The position numbers were made by a program, and so were the translations under genes. 64,000 nucleotides of DNA from Liolophura sinensis (Eukaryota > Mollusca > Polyplacophora > Chitonida > Chitonidae): NCBI RefSeq assembly GCF_032854445.1, contig NC_088299.1, forward strand, positions 4,875,001 through 4,939,000. Reading direction: 5' to 3'. Of this stretch, positions 21,201 through 31,050 are shown piece after piece (within the stretch, counting starts at the first letter, position 1; each line of letters starts with the position of its first letter). A model generated the notes under the pieces. That model was not told the DNA's origin. It ran no database searches and saw nothing but the letters and a program-made list of their open reading frames with translations.

Positions 21201-24200
21201 TTGGTAGGAAAAAGTGCTGCTTGATTCATATTTCCTTGCAAGTTTTATTGTGCCAGAATAAATAGATCACGAGTAAAAAAGTGAATCATATCAATTTTGA
21301 ACGGCATTTGTAGACATTTACATTTTTTTTAATAACGGATTGCTTTCACCGTTTGTATTCTTTAAAATGCGTGGTAATATTTTGCGGGATATGAGTATTG
21401 TGATGAAGAATTTCTCCGTTGTAGGAAGGTTACGTTTTGCTTAATTACCGCTGCCCTCTGCAAAGCTATACATCAGACAAACTCTGATGGAAACCGCCAG
21501 TGTGATGCAAGAAATATGATGACAAATGTGTTATTGTCATGCAATGGTTAAAAAATTAAGGGCTACGTGATGCATTCCTTATGGGAAGAAGACCAGCATT
21601 GTCTGTCGTAGATCTTTTCTGTTCATGGTCAAGCCTCATTACCACTTTTTCCAGATAAAATGTTGCTTGTGATCTCTTATGATTATTTTTTTGCCGAGCC
21701 TTGTCGACTTTTACAGTCCCTAAAAGTAAGGAAAGGATAATTTCATAATGGTATCTTTCAAAGTTTCCTTACAATATCTACGTTGTAAAAAGAAATTGAT
21801 ATTCAAGACTTTTCTTGGCCTTTCTTCACAATGCTCTGAATTGGGATGGACCAAATTGATTTCCCAGGCTTGTTAAAATTTAGGCAAGCTTAACTGTACC
21901 GGCCATTATACACATACTCTGTATATTATGATGATGCCAATGAACTGCTTTGTATATGAAAGGATTGATAGCTTTTGCCGACTCTTCAACCGAGTGTTTT
22001 TTCTCTCGTATCTCTTTCAATACAGGCTGTGCTTTGATATTTCTGGTTTGCCTTGATTTGAGTTCTTTCTAGCTTTAAACGGTTATTCAAGTTTGATTGA
22101 TGTGGGCTAGGCTGCTAATTTTCCTCTACGTGGGCTGTTTCTGGAATAATGTAAAAAAATTACATGTACTCTGTTTAATATAGCTATTCAAATGCCATTC
22201 CCAAAAGCTGGCACACTCTCCTGGTAATATCTTCCACAGAAGATATAAGTTTTTGGGTTTTCCTGTCCCGAGTTTTCTGTTGCACGCTCTTGAGAGACAA
22301 GTGGCTTCTGACCAAACACTTCGACCGTGACATTAAGTCAGTGACAGTGTACGGACCCAGATCCATCCACCGAGAAAAGGTAAATCTCCTTTGAGTATCG
22401 CCTGTAACACAGACTGAATAAATAAATCAGTAAATCAATAAATCAGTCATACTGTGCCTATGTTGAACTATAATGTTGAACTTTTTTTTTCTGAATATGA
22501 AGGACTACAACATTAATTTATTTCTGCTGGAGTTTATTCCAACTTGTTCCCGTAAATTCTTAAAATTAGCTTACATGCTCATTCTCGAATGATTGAAGCA
22601 GGATTAGATAAAACATATGTAGTGGTGTTAATTACATTTCTTTAGACATGACTTGTCGAGAATTGTTGAAATGCTTTGTTGTCAGCGCATTTGATTAACA
22701 GGGACGAATGCAAAGGGACCAGGCCGATATAATGCTTGTTTTCACAGTATGAAAGACTACAACACGGAGGGTAAAGCCAAAGCAGCGACGAAAAGTGTGA
22801 TGGCTGTGAAATTGTCAAACGTAGTCCGTGAAATTCGTTCTCTTGCCCATTTACCTGGGTTAGGGGGAATAGTGTTATAAACAATTTTATGTTGGTTTTA
22901 TCACGAAAAAAAAATGCCTTTGCATTGTTTTTATTGTTATTGTATCTTAAATGTGATGACAACACAGCAATTTGAGTAATTCTAAACCGGTGAGTCTAAT
23001 AAGTTACAATTAATATCACTACCTTATTATAGCTCCTGTGATGTGTGCAATTAATATCACTACCTTATTTGTACCTCATCCTGCCTAAGTCATGGTGCCA
23101 AGGGGGCGTGTAATAGGCTACTATTTGTACATTTACACGAACAGTTAGAGTAAGAACCCTAACAGAGGTTAATTGACAAGAGGCCGTATTTCCACGGTTA
23201 CGTGTAACCATTTGGCAGCTGTCACACTATCTTCGCTACTCTGGTTTTTCTCTTTATGCTATACGTCTTAATTACATTACCCAAAGTCTAACAGCCTTAC
23301 TGGAAAATCTTTCTTATATCATTTGAAGGATGTTTGAGTTGGAATAAAAAATATACAAATATGTTATTTTGTGCTAATTACTCCCAGCCTCTGACAAGGA
23401 ATCCACTTGTCAACCTTTAACGAACTTTGTCACATGTTACGTATAAATTTCCACCGACACAACAACGTCATTGTTTACGCCATATTTGGTTGTAGGCTAG
23501 TAATCTTCAACGAATTCCATGTATTCTGTCACACATGTAACTGGTACAAAACACCGGCATAAGCACTGTCACCTCGAGAACATTATGGGCAGAAAATCTG
23601 CAAAAAATCTGTGTCCTGTGTTAGTATGGAATGGACACCTCATGTGTCTATGAAATTCAGAAATACGCACATTTACCGTTTGGACTCCACACAGCCCCTG
23701 CAATATTTGAACACGGATCAAAGCATGATCATAAGGCCTTATTCCATGAATTTCTTCTTTTTTCGTAAAACTGGACTTTAGCAGTCATTAAATCACTGTT
23801 TCTTTTTGTATGGATCATTTGAGTTTTATACCAGTTTTGTTGATAAGGTGATTTATTTTTCCGATGTCTATATATGTTTAATTTGGTGGCCTTTTGTATG
23901 TATTATGTGAAGTTGTTGATGGCCAGATTTTTATGTACCGCTGAAATTTCACCAGATCTAATGTTGTGAAATTGGTATGTAAGTGTTTAGGCTATTCCAT
24001 CACTACATTTTCATGCAGGTGGTTTTCTTGCTGGTTTTCAATGGACACTGGTGTGTTAGGTTGTTGTGGAAATGGACCTCGCAGTTATCAACACGCGTCT
24101 TTATAGTTTACTGTGGTATGAGAATGCCGGGGCTTGACGCTTTGATTTGCTATCCTGCTTGTTCCTGTATGGTGCATGATTGACTGGTTCAATCGGCTGA

Positions 24201-27200
24201 ATATTTTAGAACATATTCAAGAGCTGCTACCAACTGTCTCAGTTGAGACCATAATATTTCCCAACTGTCAAATGCGTGTGTATTCTAGCACTAGTATATA
24301 AACATAGCCATCCAACCCATTTAACAAACCAGTGCTAAGTTAATAAAAGTTTTCTTTATTGGAATTGGCAGACACACTTTGTGTTGTCTCCAATATAAGC
24401 ACTGGATTTCTTTGTGTGCAAGTATGTCATAGCTTTGTATGCACCTTTTACCCTTTCCTTTAAAAAAAAAGTCGAAGTGTTATGATATGTTTGTAGCCCC
24501 AGGTGTCTTAGGAGTGAACCTAGGGAAGAACAAAACCTCTCAAGACCCTGTAGGGGACTACGTACAAGGCGTGAGGATGTTTGGACAGTTGGCGGACTAC
24601 CTGGTTGTCAACATTTCTAGTCCCAACACCCCCGGGCTGAGGGACATGCAGGGCAGGGAACAGCTACAACAGCTGCTTGAAAAGGTAGATCACTCAAATT
24701 GTCAATTTTACTTCCTGGACCTTAGGCTAAGCCATTGTTATTGAATTTCAATTTGTCTGTTTCGGTGGGTTTTTTTTCTTTTATTTTTGCCTGTCTCTAT
24801 TGCTTTTGTTCTGAGCTGCTATTACATTTGTAAATATGCATGATATGGCAGTCTCGGACTTCTTCACCATTGGTAGAAATTACTGTGGACTTCTTTGCAT
24901 CAAATTTTATCAAATTGAAAACATCAAATTTGGGTATGTTGACTTCCGTGCACTGCACTTCTTCTAAAATAATAAATTATTAAAATCTCATCTGAAAATT
25001 GTTTTTGCGCAGCACGAACCTGTGTAAAGCATATAGTAAACAACAGTAGCATCCTATTCAAAGTATAGGTGAACAAATCAATGTATGTCTTGCAGGTTGT
25101 TAGAGAACGGAATTCAATAAAAACATCCCATAAGCCCCCATTACTGGTGAAGATTGCCCCAGACTTGAGCTACAAAGACAAGGAAGACATTGCTGCTGTC
25201 TTGAGCAAAAAACAGGTGACTCTTTTGGTTACAATTAAAGCTTCTAATTGGACCAGGACCGTTATTGCTCGGCTGCTTATTGGGTAGAACGTCTGCCTCA
25301 AAGTCGGGAGACACGGAATCAAACCAGAATCGGGTCATACCAAAGACTTTAAACATGGTACTTTTTACTGCATCGCTTGGCGCTCAGCACTGAGAGGTTA
25401 GAGCAAGGAAACAGGACTGGTTGACCTAGTGCCAGAATAACGGTGACTGGATGGGGTGTCATATCTGGTGTCTTCGGCATGATACTTCAGAGGCGGCAGC
25501 ACTTTGGCGGCATTGACTCGCCCTGCCACAAGAAGACACAGTATATGTACACACACCTAATGACTCCTCGTCCTCATATGACTGAAAAATTGTTGAGTAT
25601 GACGTAAACACCAAAGCATTCATTCATTCATCCATTCAAGTTGGACCACTCGTAGATCGTAGAACTAGTCAGTAAGTGTATTATACTTTGGGTATTCCTA
25701 CTTGATGTTGATGGTATAATTGTCAGTAATACCACAGCGACGTCATGAATCTCTGATGAGTTCCAACATTCTGTTACAATGTAGTGTTGATGGTATAGAT
25801 CTCAGTAATACCACAGCAACGCGTTCTGAATCTCTGATGGGTTCCAACATTCTGTTACAATGTAGTGTTGATAGTATAGATGTCAGTAATACCACAGGGA
25901 CGTCCTGAATCTCTGAATCAGTCCAAACATTCTGTTACAGTGTGGCGTTGACGGTATAATTGTCAGTAATACCACGGTAACGCGTCCTGAATCCCTGATT
26001 AGTTCAAACAAAGCTGAAGTAGGTGGATTGAGTGGAGAGCCTCTGAAAGATTTGGCCACGAAAACCATCAGCGACATGTACAGACTTACAGAAGGTGAGT
26101 GGTCTTGTTTTAGTTGTATTGCTGTTTTAAGGTAAGCCGCATTTAGTGGTCAAATTCGACCATCGCTCCATGCGCGTGACTTGCCTGAACCTGTACACAG
26201 TTCTCAGTGGAGCCTTTGCCACCTGAATGATTTTCTCGCGTGAACACAAGCGGTTTACCAATGAGATTGTGTGTTTGAATCCCGCTCTGACTGCCTTGGC
26301 CGACGTTGTGTGGAGGTTAGTACAGTACTTGGACTGTTCACATCTCCCCTTTCCGAGCAACTTCTGGAGTCCAGTACAGTTTACCACAATGGCTTTACGG
26401 CTGTAGTTTCAGGGGCTGAAATGTTCTCCCAGTAAAGGCCTCTAAATGCAATCTTATATAAAAACGCTTATATAAATGCAATGTTGCGAACTGCTAGAGA
26501 GTGTGAATTCTCCTCTACAGCTGTAGTATACCTGTGCTAGGAGCGTGTTGCTCGCTTTCGCAGAGATGCTTTCTACCTATAGAGAAATTCTGAGTTTCTT
26601 TATTTGTTGATACTCAACCGTCTCATGTATAATTTGAAGGACTGTGGTCCGTACAATCCATGAATGGTTAAGTGTGATTGTCCTGATACTGATAGATATA
26701 CCTTTCAGAATTTGCCGTTATTTGCTGGGGCTTACAGAAATAACGTTGACTTCAATACAACATAATGCGCCTGAATAATTCAGTTGTGAAAGGGAACAAA
26801 TGTCCCAAGGGGGAAAAAAACACATCTCTGTGTGATATACCCTCGTGCAATCAGGACTTGACCTGACAGCTGACTAGATTCCGTCAGAAGGTAGTAACAT
26901 AAACCATGTCAATACATCAAGTGGGGAAAACTATTTATGTGCAAGAAACGTTTCTAGTGTAAAAACGGTCTGTCAGTTAGTTTTGGGATACAACACACAT
27001 CTTGCTTGGATATGATTTATTTATTTGATTGGTGTTTTACGCCGTACTCATTTAACTTATACGACGGCGGCCAGCATTATTGTGGGAGGAAACCGTTCAG
27101 AACCACGAGGAAACCCACGACCATACACAGGTTGCTTGGATATGTTCCCATCTGCCGTATTTTTATATATTCCAGATGGTGCTTTTTACAAAGAGGAAAA

Positions 27201-30200
27201 CATGTTCAGGATTCCTTTTAGTGAATGCAGTCTCGTTATACATGTACCTAGAAGAGAAAAGAGTTACGGGTAGATAGCTGAATATAGTTGCCAGAAAAAG
27301 GTAACATCTGCTATGAAAAGGCCTTAATCAACCTCTTCCTAGGTTGATGTCAACGACAAAATGTGTAAACGGCATCGTATAAGTGAAAAATTATTACTGG
27401 CTTTGAACAGCAGTCATTCGACAAAGATATACCCCTAACCTTGTCCACAACAAACTCTTATGCAGCACAGTAGTACTCTGGGGGGTTTCCGCGTCCGAGT
27501 TAACATGCTAGAGCAGCAGTATAGTTCAGAAGCCTCTGATTAATGCCGTAGCTGTGAGTTCAAGTCCAGTTCATGGTTGCTTTCTCCTCGGCCGTTAGTG
27601 GGAAGATTTGTTAGCAACTTGTGGATGGTCGTGGATTTTCAGTGGGCTCTTCTCGGTTTCCTCCCACCACAGTGCTGCCCGCCGTCCTATAAGTGAAACA
27701 TTCTTCATTACGGCGTAAAGTTCCAATCAAATGAATAAATAAATAGATAAATGAATCATACACCTCCGCATTCGTGCACATGTACATTATACATGGCATA
27801 TAAATGCTGTATTAGACACTGTGCTAAAACGCACTCAGGAAAGCCTATAACACAATTTTTAGAAAGAGATTCCGTTTTAAATGTTTCTGTAGAGTACATG
27901 TTGAAGTTAATATGCTTCAATAGACTTTTCTTGAGGCACGTATGGTATCCCCCATTCACTGACGGGATTTTCCAGATTCCCTCGGTTCCATTGTTTTTGG
28001 TGTCGTTCGACAGTGCTGTGTTGTGTAGGTTTACATGAAGTTCTTTGAGGACCGCTTGCCAATATGATTTGCGCCACACGCTGAAAAGTTTGCCAATAAG
28101 TGGCTTACTCCGGGCTCTCCAGTGTCCTTTGCTCCTATTATACTGGCTGCCATCGTATAAGTAAAAAATTGTTGAGTTGGGTGGCATTAAACGACAATCA
28201 CAAAAAATGAGGTATTGTTAGGGATCAATCGAGTCTTAATAAATCAGACAAATATAACACCTGAAGCGTGTGAAAACTATTAGACGTACAATACTCAAGG
28301 GAGTCATCTCATTTGACGCAAGTAGTTTTTTGGTAAGACCAATTTCATTCTAATTTCCCTCTTTTTCATTGGTACAAAAAGTACTGTAATGTCAGAAGTG
28401 GAAGTGTGAAAAAATTAATTTGCTTTTACCCTAATGGGTTGTGAATGATTTTCTCCAAAAACTAAACCAGAAACAAATCAGTTGTTTGTACGTTATTGCA
28501 TTACTTCACTAAATTCCATGTATTTACTATGGTTCGCACGTGTATACGTGTTTTTAATTGTGGCTTAAAGACTTATTCTGAATCATAGACGTTTAATAAA
28601 TTACAATTCACATTTTTTTTTTTACCTAATATTGCTTAAGCCATGGTGCTAGGGACGTGTAATGTGCTACTATTGAAGCATTAACATGAACAGTGACAAT
28701 TAAACTCTGACGGAGGTAAGTTGATATGAGGCAGTATTTCACATGTTCCGTGTGGCCGCTGGATACCACACTGTCGTTACTGCTCAGGTTTTATTCTCTA
28801 TGCTTTAGGTCTATCACACTGTCGTCACTGGTCTGGTTTTACTCTCTATGTTGTAAATCTTTAATTATATTTATTTACTGAGCTATTCCTTTACTCCATG
28901 CCCAAAAAGTTTTATATATACCATGGCGGTCTTCTTTTATAGGTGCAGACTATTGGTAAGATCGTGACGATCTTTTCCACGTATGATGTATGCACGCCAT
29001 ATTGGTGGACGACAAACAAATCTTAGACTACACAAATGGGTTCACAGGCATCGCTGACCGTTAAATGTCACCAAGGCCTCACGAATAGTGTTATTTATTT
29101 ATTTGATTGGTGTTTTACGCCGTACTCAAGATTATTTCACGGCGGCCAGCATTATGGTCGGAGGAAACCGGGCAGAGTCCGGGGGGAAATCCACGAACAG
29201 TGAGAATAAAACGAAAGGACATGCACATATCATAAACACAAGCCACCTTGATATAAGCTGAACAGTGTAATTGATCTAATGGCCATGGTACACGATTTGA
29301 ATCCAGATTTCACTCATTCGCCTGAAACATTCTTTTGCGTCTTCCAACATCATTGAAAACTGCTGACTTCTTCTCTTTGAATGATTGCGTTCTATTTTCA
29401 TACTTTACGTACTTTCTTAGTTCTTTGGTGTTAAACGTGGCTTTGGGAACGTCCATTTTGATTGGCGGTTGGTATACGAATGTCTCTTTCGACGCATAAA
29501 TAGATAAATTAGTATAATTGTATAAACTCCCTTGAAAGGTTTTTTGTTTCTACCAATTCCGATGGAGTGATGTATTCTGCATTTCCAACTTACCCTGCAT
29601 GTCATCCACCCACATAATCATTTGACGACAAAAACTGTTGGTCTGTAGTGGCCATGGGATTAGAGCTTTCGCCTTAGTGATCAAGTGGACAACTGTATGC
29701 AGTTTCGCGCTTCTTTATTAAACACTCTGATGGATGCCAGGTGTTGGCCTAATTGACTCCATAAAAATAAGGAAATGACATCAGTTAAGAATGATAGGGA
29801 AACACGGAAGGAATAATGATGGCAAATGTATTTACAACAGATAGTGTAGTAACGATCCAATATTGTATTAAATGTTGGCCGATAACATTGACAAAGACAT
29901 TCGTAATTTGTACCTGTACAGTGTGACTTCACGTTAGGTTAGCCAAGGCTATAAGATAATGTCCAGCTATATATGTACAAATATGTCGAGATAGTCATAC
30001 AAGTCTTTCAGGTGTGACTATCGATCGTAAGCTAATATATTATTTCACTTATACGACGGCGACAAACCCACGACCGTCAGCAGGAACCTAACAGACATTT
30101 CCATGTAGTTTTTGCTAAACAGTAAACTGTATCAGCAAATATATTCAGCGTGTACTTTTGTACTTTTCTTCAGGAAAATTGCCCATTATCGGGGTAGGTG

Positions 30201-31050
30201 GAATAGGCTCTGGTAAGGACGCCTATGAGAAGATAAAAGCCGGCGCCTCATTGGTTCAGCTATACACAGCTCTGGTGTATCAAGGCCCGCCAGTGGTTGG
30301 TAGAGTAAGGAGAGAACTGGAGGAGCTGCTGAAGTAAGTATCTGTATTTACAGTGTGGGTACAACTCTGAAGGCCACTTACCTTCAGTGAACACGATGTG
30401 CATCTTTGTACATCACATGTCCTCCAACTCTCCAGTAATTTGCCAAAGGTCTGTGGTTTACACTGGCTACTCCGGTTTCCTCCACCGATAAAATTGGCTC
30501 ACCTTGTATAAGTGAAAAATTCTTGAGTATGGAGTCGGACAACAATCAAATAAATAAATGAAATATGAACAGAAAGCTTTGGTATGAATAATGGAAGGAA
30601 AGTCTGTTAAGAACTCCATAAATGCGATTGTTATACCTTACAGAGTGATTTTCAGTTTCCATTGGTTGAGAGACGGTCACATGGTATTCCTCAATACATG
30701 AGAACAGGAATCGTCAGTTCTCGACAAGTGATATTCAACTCGGACTTCATCTTGATTGAATATCACTTCTCTAGAGTTGACTGTTCCTGATATCCTATCC
30801 CACAGGATGCACTGTATGCAAAATATACCACTACTTAAATCGTTGCCGTAAAACATTTACTTGCCTAACATGCTAAGGAAGTAGCCCACTTGACCATTTT
30901 TACCTGATAGCCAGTGTTTAATAGTATAGAGTGGGCGATATTTAAGTATTTCTTTTTTGCCTTGATTATTTCAGAGAGGATGGTTACAAATCCGTAGCGC
31001 ATGCAGTAGGAGCTAGTCACAGACCCGACAAGAAGGCAACGAAAAGCTGA
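11999..31050 (+). CDS. DHODH: DHODH, class 2 dihydroorotate dehydrogenase (8 exons; first exon unresolved)
   Basis: Oxidises dihydroorotate to orotate in pyrimidine synthesis, using FMN and ubiquinone, at the inner mitochondrial membrane. Exons: 11999-12208, 13598-13797, 14247-14329, 24497-24684, 25096-25215, 25941-26094, 30174-30333, 30975-31050. Splice phases all join and give 396 residues plus stop; human DHODH is 395. A hydrophobic anchor ([15 protein letters not shown]) precedes the quinone-tunnel region. FMN/substrate motifs in order: [66 protein letters not shown] (catalytic Ser of class 2), [42 protein letters not shown]. The missing 5' exon should hold only the ATG and a few basic codons, by analogy with the human gene. 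MCM4 is divergent upstream. Identification is firm. Confidence 0.96.
12350..12660. repeat. ~22-base minisatellite
   Basis: The unit CTGTGATGCTTGACTCTTC plus T-rich spacer is repeated about 13 times in the DHODH intron after exon 2. Length varies by 1-2 bases between copies. Confidence 0.93.
13105..13415 (+). mobile_element. SINE-like element with internal tandem expansion
   Basis: The head GGGGCTTCACTGGCTCAGGA and 3' end TCTGACAACAATCAAATAAC are SINE-like. Between them, a ~47-base unit rich in TTGATCA(A/G)TGTGATC is repeated about 2.5 times (13170-13295). Confidence 0.6.
13598..13797 (+). CDS. DHODH: DHODH exon 3 (FMN-binding core)
   Basis: It encodes [19 protein letters not shown], then [19 protein letters not shown] and [13 protein letters not shown]. 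These are the strongest DHODH family blocks. It enters in phase 0 and leaves in phase 2 at GTGAAT. Confidence 0.96.
14247..14329 (+). CDS. DHODH: DHODH exon 4
   Basis: It completes NR and encodes [20 protein letters not shown] plus ARFSKDE. YGFNS is a conserved FMN-site motif. The acceptor is TTTTTCACAG, the donor GTAAGA, phase 1. A ~10.2 kb intron follows. Confidence 0.93.
14542..14764. mobile_element. MITE with ~40-base terminal inverted repeats
   Basis: The left end GGGACCGATTCCACTAAGCC continues GTTTTGATTTAAGTCAAAA. The right end, complemented, reads GGCCGGTTCCACAAAGAC, then TGACTTAAGTCAAAATTTAA. About 220 bases, no coding capacity, in the DHODH intron after exon 4. Confidence 0.8.
14766..16930. 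other. DHODH large intron, left part, nothing recognised
   Basis: AT-rich with several T runs (around 16030, 16060 and 16425). No exon-like block or repeat family identified. Confidence 0.5.
16968..17264 (+). CDS. Small secreted-protein-like ORF in the DHODH intron, unrecognised
   Basis: A 98-residue ORF. The first ~20 residues ([20 protein letters not shown]) look like a signal peptide. The rest is basic: [20 protein letters not shown], then [15 protein letters not shown] and several KR/RK pairs. An AATAAA at 17274-17279 follows the stop. Decayed relatives near 57.46 and 60.79 kb keep IARP(I/M)(P/S)KTT in the same frame, with changes mostly at third codon positions. That supports a coding history. 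I recognise no family. It may instead be part of a repeat linked to the convergent retroelement ORF at 17254-17760. A secreted peptide precursor is only a guess. Confidence 0.4.
   Translation: MIVVMLFIRVAFILSLPSSCVETDIRIPVVNQYGSIIARPIPKTTSNRNNKRTKNVYKVRNYYGFKQRKQFSVILRKRKAFSGRTREVTFQIVYHASL
17254..17760 (-). mobile_element. C-terminal remnant of a reverse-transcriptase-type retroelement protein
   Basis: A 168-residue open frame contains [14 protein letters not shown], then [19 protein letters not shown], then a [20 protein letters not shown] motif. This resembles the region after the palm in a retroelement RT family common in invertebrates (pattern FLDL ... YGVYISQLIRYAR ... FYGRH); the family name is from memory and uncertain. 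No RT catalytic motif is present, so it is a 5'-truncated fragment. It converges on the ORF at 16968-17264, overlapping by about 10 bases. Confidence 0.55.
17939..18253 (-). mobile_element. SINE, ACTC-tail family, in DHODH intron
   Basis: Short target-site duplication GTAGAGA at 17932-17938 and 18254-18260. 5'-truncated within a few bases of the same point as 941-1254. Confidence 0.82.
18337..18358. repeat. TC microsatellite
   Basis: (TC)n of about 9 units just right of the SINE at 17939-18253. Confidence 0.9.
19465..19492. repeat. GT/G-rich tract
   Basis: TGTGTGTGTGGGG followed by a long G run and GAGGGGGAG in the large DHODH intron. Confidence 0.9.
22660..22850 (-). repeat. Dispersed repeat C, antisense partial copy
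   Basis: The complement of AGACTACAACACGGAGGGTA and CAAAGGGACCAGGCCGATAT matches the tail section of repeat C. It lies head-to-head with the copy at 22930-23285. Confidence 0.65.
22930..23285 (+). repeat. Dispersed repeat C
   Basis: It shows the family order: TGATGACAACACAGCAATTT; ATCACTACCTTATT (duplicated here); CCTAAGTCATGGTGCCAAGG; TTGACAAGAGGCCGTATTTC; TACTCTGGTTTTTCTC. No coding potential seen. Confidence 0.8.
24497..24684 (+). CDS. DHODH: DHODH exon 5 (catalytic serine)
   Basis: It encodes [20 protein letters not shown], then [20 protein letters not shown] and [16 protein letters not shown]. The Ser of NISSPNT is the class 2 catalytic base. Ends in phase 0. Confidence 0.96.
25096..25215 (+). 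CDS. DHODH: DHODH exon 6
   Basis: Forty codons: [20 protein letters not shown], then [20 protein letters not shown]. The LVKIAPDL strand carries a conserved FMN-contacting Lys. The acceptor is TCTTGCAG, the donor GTGACT, phase 0. Confidence 0.95.
25256..25638 (+). mobile_element. SINE, CATT-tail subfamily, in DHODH intron
   Basis: Related to the ACTC family through TCATATGACTGAAAAATTG and TTGGCGCTCAGCA, but with a different body and a CATT tail. Imperfect 10-base duplication AATTGGACCA/AGTTGGACCA at 25246 and 25639. Confidence 0.82.
25700..25940 (+). pseudogene. Three decayed tandem copies of the DHODH exon 7 acceptor and 5' half
   Basis: A ~80-base unit recurs with GTTGAT marks at 25707, 25786 and 25867, and the functional exon's mark at 947 of the same thousand (25947). 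Each copy reads VDGI(I/D)(V/L)SNTT or a close variant, then decays. Copies 1 and 3 have in-frame TGA soon after SNTT. The acceptor base is lost: CTGTTACAA at 25771 and 25852 replaces CTGTTACAG at 25932. The unit spans the last ~12 intron bases plus exon sequence up to SSN. Confidence 0.88.
25941..26094 (+). CDS. DHODH: DHODH exon 7 (SNTT and GGLSG motifs)
   Basis: It encodes [20 protein letters not shown], then [19 protein letters not shown] and [16 protein letters not shown] contacts substrate and GGLSG contacts FMN. The acceptor CTGTTACAG is intact only in this copy; three upstream copies of the first ~70 bases lack it. Leaves in phase 1 at GTGAGT. Confidence 0.95.
27015..27131 (-). mobile_element. 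SINE, AAAT-tail family, 5'-truncated, in DHODH intron
   Basis: Perfect 13-base duplication TTGCTTGGATATG at 27002-27014 and 27132-27144. The body GACGGCGGCCAGCATTATTG matches the family. Confidence 0.9.
27485..27757 (+). mobile_element. SINE, AAAT-tail family, with head, in DHODH intron
   Basis: It has a B box GAGTTCAAGTCCAG, the family body on the sense strand (TTTCCTCCCACCACAGTGCT), and ends AATCAAATGAATAAATAAAT. Confidence 0.85.
28065..28200 (+). mobile_element. SINE, AAAT-tail family, diverged partial copy
   Basis: ACTCCGGGCTCTCCAGTGTC, then TATACTGGCTGCCATCGTAT and GGCATTAAACGACAATCAC match the sense-strand body and 3' end. Confidence 0.65.
28580..28875 (+). repeat. Dispersed repeat C
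   Basis: TTTACCTAATATTGCTTAAG, CCATGGTGCTAGGGACGTGT and GGTTTTACTCTCTATGTTGT match the family. The CACACTGTCGT section is duplicated. DHODH intron. Confidence 0.8.
29091..29205 (-). mobile_element. SINE, AAAT-tail family, truncated
   Basis: TTATTTATTTGATTGGTGTT, GCCGTACTCAAGATTATTTC and the GGCGGCCAGCATTATGG block are present; the head is missing. Confidence 0.85.
30174..30333 (+). CDS. DHODH: DHODH exon 8 (phosphate-binding loop)
   Basis: It encodes [20 protein letters not shown], then [20 protein letters not shown] and [18 protein letters not shown] and the [11 protein letters not shown] strand bind the FMN phosphate. The acceptor is TTCTTCAG; the exon leaves in phase 2 at GTAAGT. Confidence 0.96.
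30385..30560 (+). mobile_element. SINE, AAAT-tail family, diverged copy
   Basis: CCGGTTTCCTCCACCGATAA, ATTCTTGAGTATGGAGTCGG and CAATCAAATAAATAAATG match the body and tail. It lies in the last DHODH intron. Confidence 0.7.
30655..30840. mobile_element. Hairpin element, copy 1 (DHODH intron)
   Basis: Arms 30703-30737 and 30753-30789 are inverted repeats (AAGTGATATTCAA against TTGAATATCACTT). Related to 44000-44330 and 59585-59935. Confidence 0.75.
30975..31050 (+). CDS. DHODH: DHODH exon 9 (C-terminus and stop)
   Basis: It encodes [20 protein letters not shown] and KATKS, then TGA at 31048-31050. GA(S/D)HR is the usual DHODH end. An ATTAAA lies at 31118 and AATAAA at 32541 and 32694; which is used as a poly(A) signal is not clear. 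Confidence 0.93.

Larger units (their letters stand above)
18262..22655. other. DHODH large intron, middle part
   Basis: Only simple repeats, and a short antisense piece resembling repeat C near 19917-19975 (GAGAGTAAAACCAGAGTAGC), were recognised. A GC-richer patch at 21020-21120 has no convincing exon borders. Confidence 0.5.
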
